A stretch of 32,645 nt of DNA from Anabaena sp. 54 (lineage in GTDB: Bacteria; Cyanobacteriota; Cyanobacteriia; Cyanobacteriales; Nostocaceae): contig OMJF01000075.1 of NCBI GenBank assembly GCA_900299285.1, positions 1-32,645 on the forward strand, in the 5' to 3' direction. Positions 15,458 through 22,108 of this stretch are shown piece after piece. The translations under genes were made by a program, and so were the position numbers. A model generated the notes under the pieces. It worked only from the letters and a program-made list of their open reading frames with translations. It had not been told where the DNA came from and ran no database searches. Within the stretch, counting starts at the first letter, position 1. Every line of letters begins with the position of its first letter.

Positions 15458-16771
15458 ATGATTATTGTTGATCAGGCTTTACAAGCACGAGCAGCATTAG
15501 GTAAACCAGTAAAAGTGGCCATGATTGGCGCTGGTTTTATGGGTCGAGGCATTGCTAATCAAATTATCAATTCTGTGCCAGGAATGGAGTTGGTGGCTAT
15601 TTCTAATCGTCACATTGATACAGCCAAACGAGCTTATTTAGAAGCAGGAATTGACAATATCAAAATTGTTGCCAATTTAGCTGATTTAGAAGGTGCGATA
15701 GCTGAAAATGAATATGCCATCACCGAAGATGCTATGCTCCTATGTGAGGCAGATGGTATAGATGCAATCATTGAAGTTACTGGTACAATTGAATACGCGG
15801 CTCATTTGGTCATGTCTGCGATCGCTCATCACAAGCATATCATCTTGATGAATGCCGAACTCGATGGCACAATTGGACCCATCCTCAAAGTACACGCAGA
15901 CCGGGCTGGAGTCATCCTGAGCGCCTGTGACGGCGACCAACCAGGGGTAGAGATGAACCTGTACCGCTTTGTCAAAAGCATCGGTTTAAAGCCCCTTCTG
16001 TGTGGCAATATTAAGGGTTTGCAAGACCCCTACCGCACCCCCACCACCCAAGCCGGTTTCGCCCAGCGCTGGGGTCAAAATCCCGCCATGGTGACAAGTT
16101 TTGCTGATGGTACAAAAATCTCCTTTGAGCAGGCGATCGTAGCCAATGGTACAGGGATGCAAGTAGCCCAGCGGGGAATGTTGGGATATGACTACACTGG
16201 TCACGTAGATGACATGACCAAAATGTACGATATTGACCAACTGCAAGAATTAGGCGGTATCGTTGATTACGTCGTTGGCCCTAAACCAGGTCCGGGAGTA
16301 TTTGTTTTTGCTACCCATGAAGACCCCAAACAACGTCATTATCTTAACCTGTATAAACTCGGTGCAGGGCCTCTGTACAGTTTCTACACCCCCTATCACC
16401 TGTGCCATTTTGAAGTTCCCCTCTCAGTAGCCCGTGCGGTCCTCTTCCATGATGCTGTACTGACACCAATCGCAGGTCCGGTGGTTGATGTTGTCACCAC
16501 GGCCAAAATTGACCTCCAAGCCGGAGAAACCCTTGATGGTATTGGTTATTACATGACCTATGGACAATGTGAAAATTCCCCCATTGTTCAACAACAAAAC
16601 TTACTACCAATGGGTATTGCAGAAGGATGTCGCTTGAAGCGCGATATTCCTAAAGATCAGGTTCTCACTTACGATGATGTAGAATTACCCCCAGGTAGAC
16701 TTTGCGATAAATTACGTGCTGAACAATCAGTTTATTTTGCTCCTGCAAAAACTTTAGCACTAATAAAATAG
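15458..16771 (+). CDS. COG4091-like NAD(P)-dependent dehydrogenase with C-terminal SAF domain
   Basis: A 437-residue protein. The N-terminal Rossmann domain has GAGFMGRGIA (24-33), a middle catalytic region has ACDGDQPGVEMNLYRFVKS and NIKGLQDPYRTPTT, and the C-terminal SAF-like domain (~345-425) has AGETLDGIGYYMTYGQ and RLKRDIPKDQVLTYDDV. This architecture is annotated as 'predicted homoserine dehydrogenase' (COG4091); its true substrate is not homoserine in this context, more likely a keto-sugar or sugar acid (inferred). The start at 15458 has ATAGGAG 7 bases upstream; an in-frame TTG at 15419 overlaps rfbC. The body from about 15,850 to 16,600 is clearly more GC-rich than both ends of the gene and its neighbours. 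Confidence 0.83.
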   Translation: MIIVDQALQARAALGKPVKVAMIGAGFMGRGIANQIINSVPGMELVAISNRHIDTAKRAYLEAGIDNIKIVANLADLEGAIAENEYAITEDAMLLCEADGIDAIIEVTGTIEYAAHLVMSAIAHHKHIILMNAELDGTIGPILKVHADRAGVILSACDGDQPGVEMNLYRFVKSIGLKPLLCGNIKGLQDPYRTPTTQAGFAQRWGQNPAMVTSFADGTKISFEQAIVANGTGMQVAQRGMLGYDYTGHVDDMTKMYDIDQLQELGGIVDYVVGPKPGPGVFVFATHEDPKQRHYLNLYKLGAGPLYSFYTPYHLCHFEVPLSVARAVLFHDAVLTPIAGPVVDVVTTAKIDLQAGETLDGIGYYMTYGQCENSPIVQQQNLLPMGIAEGCRLKRDIPKDQVLTYDDVELPPGRLCDKLRAEQSVYFAPAKTLALIK

Positions 16772-16792
16772 TTTTAAAAAAACTATCAAAAT

Positions 16793-16833
16793 AATTCAGA
16801 GGTTTCCTGATATTTTCATTAGACCTCTGAATT
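16793..16833. terminator. Terminator-like hairpin after the rfb cassette
   Basis: AATTCAGAGGT (16793-16803) and ACCTCTGAATT (16823-16833) form a perfect 11-bp stem with a 19-base loop, 21 bp behind the SAF-domain gene. There is no T-run after the stem, so it could be an mRNA-stabilising 3' hairpin and not a true terminator. Confidence 0.45.
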
Positions 16834-16996
16834 TACATATATAATTCCAGATAGTTTAGTTGAGTCTAAAATTTTTTGAAAAAACCTCTTGAGGCACAGA
16901 AAATCATGAGAAAATCAAAAATATTTACCTCAACAAGTTTGATATATAAATAGCTATTTTATCAGGAATTATTTTCATGAATTTGTGAGGTGTTTT

Positions 16997-17086
16997 ATGG
17001 TTGATACTCCTATTAGACAAGATAAATTAATTGATAATCAACTAATGATACAATCAGGGAATATTGGTAAATCAACTTATCAATAG
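16997..17086 (+). CDS. Possible 29-residue small protein
   Basis: MVDTPIRQDKLIDNQLMIQS... runs 29 codons to TAG at 17084-17086. TGTGAGGTG lies about 6 bases ahead of the ATG, one of the better Shine-Dalgarno matches in the window. The sequence is polar with no membrane segment or cysteine. It could be a real small protein, a leader ORF of the gene at 17229, or the leftover N-terminus of a decayed gene. No homologue comes to mind. Confidence 0.3.
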   Translation: MVDTPIRQDKLIDNQLMIQSGNIGKSTYQ

Positions 17087-17118
17087 ATTGGCATGAAAAT
17101 CAATCAATAGAGAATAGT

Positions 17119-17202
17119 AATCACCAATCACCAATTACCCATCACCAATTACCCATCACCAATCACCAATCACCAATTACCCATCACCAATTACCCATCA
17201 CC
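17119..17202. repeat. Heptamer tandem repeat, duplicated as two identical 42-bp blocks
   Basis: Twelve consecutive 7-bp units of the forms AATCACC, AATTACC and CATCACC run without interruption. The first six units (17119-17160) are repeated base for base in the next six (17161-17202), so a 42-bp block has duplicated. This is the short tandemly repeated repetitive (STRR) type known from heterocystous cyanobacteria. It ends just before the ribosome binding site (AGGT, 17217-17220) of the GT4 gene. Confidence 0.9.
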
Positions 17203-17228
17203 CATGACAAAATTCTAGGTAAACCATT

Positions 17229-18320
17229 ATGAAAATTGCCCTCGTCCATGATTACTTAACTCAGCGCGGTGGAGCAGAACGCGTATTTGAATTATTGTGC
17301 AAACGCTATCCCCAAGCCGACATTTTCACCTCATTATATGATGCACAAAAGAGTATTGATCTAGGGGAAAGAATTATCAATACCACATTTTTGCAGAAAA
17401 TTCCTGGTGCAACCAAATATTTTCGGATGTTAGCTCCCTTGTATTTTCCAGCATTTCGGTCTTTGGATTTACAAGACTATGACTTGATTATTAGTAGTAG
17501 TACAAGTTTTGCCAAAGCAGTACGGAAAAAACCCCAAGCCAGACATATTTGTTTTTGTCATAATGTTACCCGTTTTTTATGGGATACAGAAACTTATTTA
17601 CGGGAATATGGAGACTATAGATACTTTGCTCCTCTGATTGAAAAAGTATTTCAAATCATCAGAAATCTAGACCTGAAATATGCTCAAGAACCGGATCTTT
17701 ACATTGCCAACTCTAGAATTGTTGCCCAGCGAATTGAAAATATTTATCACAAACAAGCCACTGTTGTTAATTATCCAATTGATACAAACAACTTTGTTTT
17801 TTCCGATACTAAAGAGGAATATTACCTGGCATCGGCGCGGATGATAAGTTATAAACGTCTTGATATAATAGTCGAAGCTTTTAATTGGCTAGGCTGGAAT
17901 TTATTAATATCAGGTGATGGACCAGAACAAGAAAAATTAAAAGCTCAGGCATTACCCAACATCCAATTTCTTGGTCATGTTAGTGATAGAGAACGTAAAA
18001 ACTTATTTTCTAAAGCCAAATCAATTATTGTGGCAGCTTTAGAAGATTATGGATTAGTTCCAGTCGAGGCAAATGCTAGTGGTACACCAGTAATTGCCTA
18101 TGGAGCAGGTGGAGTATTAGATACTCAAATACCAGGGAAAACAGGTGTATTTTTTCAAAGACAAACACCATGCTCTTTACAAGCAGCATTACTAGAAGCT
18201 GGACGAATATCCTGGGATTATGAAAACATTCGTAATCATGCTGTTAGCAAGTTTTCAGAACAGTCATTTTTTGGTAAAGTTGAGCGAATTATTGATCAAG
18301 CCAGTGGTGTCTATTGTTAA
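17229..18320 (+). CDS. GT4-family glycosyltransferase
   Basis: A 363-residue retaining GT-B glycosyltransferase of the WbaZ-like type. The N-terminus MKIALVHDYLTQRGGAERVFE has the GGAER acceptor-side loop. HICFCHNVTRFLWD follows, then the C-terminal donor domain with SARMISYKRLDIIVEAF, ISGDGPE, FLGHVSDRE and the E-x7-E motif in EDYGLVPVE followed by ANASGTPVIAYGAGG. It should transfer a sugar from a nucleotide or GDP-sugar donor onto a lipid-linked intermediate at the inner membrane face. AGGT lies 8 bases before the ATG, right behind the tandem repeat. It is followed 54 bp later by the Wzc-like gene. It corresponds by position to a glycosyltransferase of the Anabaena HEP island (recollection). 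Confidence 0.88.
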   Translation: MKIALVHDYLTQRGGAERVFELLCKRYPQADIFTSLYDAQKSIDLGERIINTTFLQKIPGATKYFRMLAPLYFPAFRSLDLQDYDLIISSSTSFAKAVRKKPQARHICFCHNVTRFLWDTETYLREYGDYRYFAPLIEKVFQIIRNLDLKYAQEPDLYIANSRIVAQRIENIYHKQATVVNYPIDTNNFVFSDTKEEYYLASARMISYKRLDIIVEAFNWLGWNLLISGDGPEQEKLKAQALPNIQFLGHVSDRERKNLFSKAKSIIVAALEDYGLVPVEANASGTPVIAYGAGGVLDTQIPGKTGVFFQRQTPCSLQAALLEAGRISWDYENIRNHAVSKFSEQSFFGKVERIIDQASGVYC

Positions 18321-18374
18321 TTCATTTGATTGTTTAGGTGTTTGGGTCGTGTATCGTAGATAAGGATAATAAAA

Positions 18375-20603
18375 GTGGTTCAAACTAGTCTAAATCCAAA
18401 TATAAATTCAGTCTCAGAAACAGATCCGGGTTACGGACAAATCTTTGCTGTACTGTGGCGACGATTTCCCTGGATATTATTAGTATTTTTGAGTTCTACA
18501 GCCATCGCTGGTATCATGGCCTTAAAAACAGAACCCAGTTTCAAAAGCACCATGCAATTGTTAGTAGAACCTAACTATCAAGGGAAGAAAGAAACTGATA
18601 ACGCCGAAAGTCAGTTTACCGATACTAACATCGAAATAGATACCGCTACTCAACTGAACTTAATGCAGAGTTCTGGACTGATTCAAAAAGCAGTTGATAA
18701 ACTTAAATCTGAATATCCAGACTTAACCGTAATGGATTTAAAAAACTCCTTGGTCTTAACTCAAATTAGGACCAAAGATGATAATATTGCCACTAAAATC
18801 TTTCAAGTTGATTATAGCGATAACGATCCAGAGAAAACTAAAAAAGTTCTGAATACTATTCAGCAAGTTTATTTAGAATATAACAAACAACAGCAAAATT
18901 TACGCTTACAAAAAGGTCTACAAGTCATTAAAGATCAATTAAGAAAAGCTACCGATGAAGTAACTGTTTCTGAAGCAAATCTACAAAGATTTCGCAGAAA
19001 TCAGAATTTAATTGATCCAGAAACTCAGGCCAAAACCATAGAGACAACTTTAAATACTGTCCAACAGGAACGACAAACAACTCGTTCTCAGTATGAAGAA
19101 GCTTTAGCAAAACAAAAATCTTTGCAAGCACAACTAAACCGTTCTCCACAAAATGCTCTAGTTTCTTCTCGTTTAAGTCAGTCTACCCGCTACCAAGGTT
19201 TACTCAATGAAATCCAAAAAACAGAACTAGCTTTAGCACAGGAACGCTTACGCTTCACTGATGATACTCCCAGCGTTCAGAAATTACAAGAACAACTGCA
19301 AAGTCAAAAACAACTTTTGCAAAAAGAAGTTAGTAGAACTTTAGGACAAAATTCTAATCCAGTCCTTAGTTCTGGAGACAATCTTTTACAACAAGGACAA
19401 CTTGGAGAAATTGATCTTAATCTCACAGGTCAATTAGTAGAAACCCAAACTACCATAGTTGCATTAACAGCCCGCGACCAAACTTTAGCAGCAAAAGAGA
19501 AAGAATTACAAACGGATCTGAAGCGTTTTCCTTCTCTATTGGCTTATTACAATCGCATACTTCCTCAATTACAATTTAGCAGAGAAAGATTGGAGCAATT
19601 ATTAAGATCTGAACAAAAATTACGTCAAGAACTTTCTAAAGGTGGATTTAATTGGGAAGTAGTAGAAGAACCGCAAGAAGGGGTTCAAACTAGTCCTAAC
19701 ATCAGACAAAACCTATTATTAGGAGCAGTAATTGGTTTAATGTTAGGAGGTATTGCGGCTTTTATTCGTGAAGCATCTGATGATTCTGTCCATACTACGG
19801 CTGAATTAGAAAAACAGGTTTCTCTCCCTTTATTAGGAACAACTGCTAAATTGCCACCGGCTAAACCCAGAGAATCAATGATCAAATTGCCATTTGGCAA
19901 ACCAGAAGTTCTTGCTCCTTGGACAATTCAGGTATTACAATCTCCTCCCCGCTGGGAATCACTTGATCTCATTTACAAAAATATTGAACTACTCAATAAT
20001 GTCTCCGATTTGAGATCCTTAATGGTGACATCAGCATTACCAGATAATGGTAAGTCAGCCTTGGCATTAGGTCTTGCTATGAGTGCGGCTCGTCTGCATA
20101 AAAAGGTCTTACTAATTGATGCTAACCTCCGCGATCCTAATCTGCACAAACAGCTAAATCTTCCCAATGAACAGGGACTTTCAACTTTATTAGAAAGTGA
20201 AGTTAACCTACCTAATCACATCAGTGTTCCTTACTCTGGCTCATCTTACATTGACATTTTAACCGCTGGACCAATACCGACCGATCCTGCCCATCTTTTG
20301 AGTTCTCCTCGCATGAAGCAATTGATGGCCGCATTTGAAGAAAATTATGATTTGGTACTCATAGATGCCCCTTCCGTTCTTGGTTTGGTGGATGCTATGC
20401 TCACAGCATCATCTTGTCGCAGTGTGATCATAATGGCAAGTATTGGTAAAGTGACACGCACCCAAATGAATCAAGCCACAGCGATGTTGAGTAAGTTAAA
20501 TTTAATTGGAGTTGTAGCTAATGGTGTATCTTCATCTGATAGCACCTATGTCCCTTATGTGAAGCCAAAACAATTCGTTTTACAACCGGCAATGGAAGAA
20601 TAA
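18375..20603 (+). CDS. Wzc-like polysaccharide co-polymerase / tyrosine autokinase
   Basis: A 742-residue fusion of a Wzz co-polymerase and a BY-kinase. The order is: N-terminal membrane segment (~31-50), periplasmic Wzz domain, long Gln/Glu/Leu-rich coiled coil (~160-420), a PxxP-type region with the second membrane segment (~446-464), then a cytosolic kinase (~520-720). The kinase shows a P-loop in SALPDNGKSALA (553-564), Walker A' VLLIDANLRDPN (578-589) and Walker B LVLIDAPSVLG (660-670). Such proteins control chain length and export of capsule-type polysaccharide. The C-tail has only two tyrosines (Y725, Y728) instead of the usual cluster. The GTG start at 18375 is preceded by AAGGA at a good distance. 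It is followed by a hairpin terminator. Confidence 0.88.
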   Translation: MVQTSLNPNINSVSETDPGYGQIFAVLWRRFPWILLVFLSSTAIAGIMALKTEPSFKSTMQLLVEPNYQGKKETDNAESQFTDTNIEIDTATQLNLMQSSGLIQKAVDKLKSEYPDLTVMDLKNSLVLTQIRTKDDNIATKIFQVDYSDNDPEKTKKVLNTIQQVYLEYNKQQQNLRLQKGLQVIKDQLRKATDEVTVSEANLQRFRRNQNLIDPETQAKTIETTLNTVQQERQTTRSQYEEALAKQKSLQAQLNRSPQNALVSSRLSQSTRYQGLLNEIQKTELALAQERLRFTDDTPSVQKLQEQLQSQKQLLQKEVSRTLGQNSNPVLSSGDNLLQQGQLGEIDLNLTGQLVETQTTIVALTARDQTLAAKEKELQTDLKRFPSLLAYYNRILPQLQFSRERLEQLLRSEQKLRQELSKGGFNWEVVEEPQEGVQTSPNIRQNLLLGAVIGLMLGGIAAFIREASDDSVHTTAELEKQVSLPLLGTTAKLPPAKPRESMIKLPFGKPEVLAPWTIQVLQSPPRWESLDLIYKNIELLNNVSDLRSLMVTSALPDNGKSALALGLAMSAARLHKKVLLIDANLRDPNLHKQLNLPNEQGLSTLLESEVNLPNHISVPYSGSSYIDILTAGPIPTDPAHLLSSPRMKQLMAAFEENYDLVLIDAPSVLGLVDAMLTASSCRSVIIMASIGKVTRTQMNQATAMLSKLNLIGVVANGVSSSDSTYVPYVKPKQFVLQPAMEE

Positions 20604-20645
20604 GGCAGAATATTTGATCACTCAAATTCACTTTTGAATTTTACA

Positions 20646-20683
20646 AAAACCCCCGGACTCTAATAGGTAGTTATGGGGGTTTT
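20646..20683. terminator. Terminator-like hairpin after wzc-like gene
   Basis: AAAACCCCC (20646-20654) pairs with GGGGGTTTT (20675-20683) around a 20-base loop, about 40 bp behind the stop codon. The T-tract is part of the stem, and the arms are symmetrical, so it could work in both directions. Confidence 0.6.
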
Positions 20684-20710
20684 GGCATTGAATAATTTCT
20701 CAACAACAAT

Positions 20711-20739
20711 ATTCCCGACTTCTTATAGCAGTCGAGTAT
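20711..20739. repeat. 29-bp hairpin repeat, copy 2 (degraded)
   Basis: ATTCCCGACT...AGTCGAGTAT is the same length as the copies at 7240 and 27756, but both arms carry substitutions that weaken the stem. Confidence 0.5.
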
Positions 20740-20835
20740 CTGATGATTTTTATATACGAATGTTAATGATAAAAATCTTGTGGTGCAGGCATCTTGCCCG
20801 CTAAAAGTGTACCTCACTCAGAGCAACTTTTCTGT
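20739..20835. mobile_element. TA-flanked MITE family, copy 2 (degraded)
   Basis: It shares TCTGATGA, ATCTTGTGGTGC, GGCATCTTGCCCGCTA and TGTACCTCA with the reverse complement of 26498-26604, in the same order and nearly the same spacing. The left terminal repeat is lost and the right end reads TTTTCTGTA instead of GCTGTA. It directly abuts the 29-bp hairpin copy 2. Confidence 0.55.
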
Positions 20836-21267
20836 AGTTAATAATAAGATGTTTTATGAAAACCAAATTTTGGTTAACTTTATTTAGTGACCATTAATTC
20901 ATTTATTGAAGCTTAATATTTTGCCGATAAAAGTAATATCTATTTAAAGAGTGAATAAAGAAGTTGTTTATCCATGATCTATTAATCAAAAGTCTTATAT
21001 TGTAGAGATCGAAAGACATATTAAAGTCCTCAAACCTAAAGGAAATACAAAGTGGCGTTAATTCATAGCTATCTTAGTTAATTTTTGCTATTGATCTTGA
21101 CCTATACATATATTATTAGGAGAACCTATCTAGCCATGAAAGTTAAATTCACTTCAAATATTTAATATCTGTTTTTATGGTGAATAAAACGACAGAAAAA
21201 CACTAATCATAATTTTCTGTGACTGGAGATACACTCGATCTTTTACTATTTTATCACTGACAATATT

Positions 21268-21996
21268 ATGCCCACCTCAGTTATTTCTAATCTAAATAAT
21301 AACTCTATTATACCTCAGCAGTCTGAAAATATTAGCTCCCTATCCTGCACATTAAAATGGCGCAGAGGAAAGTTATTAGTCAAAAGTTCTGGAAAATTAC
21401 CACATCCCTATTTAGCTTCACTAGACAATAAACAATCTTTAATAGAGTGTTTAAAACATTCTCCAATTACCTTGGTGAGCATAGATCCAAAAATTGGTGA
21501 TTCTTTATTAAAATTTTGGGCTGATGCTTGTAAACAAGCTAATAAGCCTATATTTATGAGTATTCATAGTTATCAGAAATCACCGAAAAGAAGTCATGAA
21601 TTGATCAGATTTTTAGCAAGAATAATTGATTGGAATTTGTCCTTATTTTTACTCCTATTTATGATGCCATTTCTGATGGGAGTATTAATAATTATGCAAA
21701 TATATTCTGCCAGGATTCTGCTTGATTATGAATGGTATGTTGGCGCAAATGGTCAACTTTTTGAGGCGATCAAATTTCGGTCAAAGTTCAAAGATGATAC
21801 TAGAAATTTATCCTCTGATTTATGTAAATACTTTCTGGATATTTTCTCTAATTTATTGAATGTATTGCAGGGAAGATTTTACTTAATTAACAATGATTGT
21901 TTATCTTTAGAAAATGCAGTTAAATTCAGCTTAGAACAAGAGAAAAAAGTGAAAAATACTACAAATATGTCTCAATATATGGCTGATAAAAGCTAA
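21268..21996 (+). CDS. hepC: HepC-like divergent sugar transferase (heterocyst polysaccharide)
   Basis: A 242-residue protein directly upstream of hepA, as in Anabaena PCC 7120. Residues 1-115 are a soluble domain (TLKWRRGKLLVKSSGKLP) that I associate with HepC. Residues ~118-146 form one hydrophobic helix (IIDWNLSLFLLLFMMPFLMG), and the rest resembles the core of polyprenyl-phosphate sugar-1-P transferases: EWYVGANGQLFEAIKFRS and LDIFSNLLNVLQGRFYLI. In that alignment the catalytic Asp-Glu pair (LDELPQL...NVLKGD) becomes D191-I192, and other conserved positions also differ. It may therefore start HEP assembly by altered chemistry, or act as a non-catalytic membrane partner (inferred). No clear ribosome binding site. 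In Anabaena, hepC mutants fail to form the envelope polysaccharide layer. Confidence 0.8.
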   Translation: MPTSVISNLNNNSIIPQQSENISSLSCTLKWRRGKLLVKSSGKLPHPYLASLDNKQSLIECLKHSPITLVSIDPKIGDSLLKFWADACKQANKPIFMSIHSYQKSPKRSHELIRFLARIIDWNLSLFLLLFMMPFLMGVLIIMQIYSARILLDYEWYVGANGQLFEAIKFRSKFKDDTRNLSSDLCKYFLDIFSNLLNVLQGRFYLINNDCLSLENAVKFSLEQEKKVKNTTNMSQYMADKS

Positions 21997-22108
21997 AAGT
22001 AAAATGTCTAAAAATTAGGAAAATTATCTAATTTACTATGGGATAAATATTTCCTATTTTGATGTTTTTAATCGTGAATTATGTACCTAATTAAAAACAA
22101 GGAAAACT

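Larger units (their letters stand above)
16772..17228. other. Intergenic region, 457 bp
   Basis: It holds a perfect 11-bp inverted repeat (16793-16833), a 29-residue ORF with a good ribosome binding site (16997-17086), and the heptamer tandem repeat (17119-17202) ending 26 bp before the next start codon. The promoter of the GT4-wzc block should be here but is not obvious. Confidence 0.6.
20604..21267. other. Intergenic region upstream of hepC, 664 bp
   Basis: It holds a terminator-like hairpin (20646-20683), a 29-bp hairpin repeat (20711-20739) and a degraded MITE copy (20739-20835). From about 20840 to 21267 I see only AT-rich sequence with no ORF; it should carry the developmentally regulated promoter of hepC, but no convincing -10/-35 or NtcA site stands out. 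Confidence 0.55.

Noticed and set aside
17119..17202. CRISPR array
   Set aside because: Units are 7 bp with no unique spacers; this is a simple tandem repeat.
21219..21232. NtcA-like site (GTG-N8-TAC) upstream of hepC
   Set aside because: One mismatch from GTA-N8-TAC, and the nearest -10-like hexamer (TACTAT, 21244-21249) is too close for the usual 22-bp spacing.
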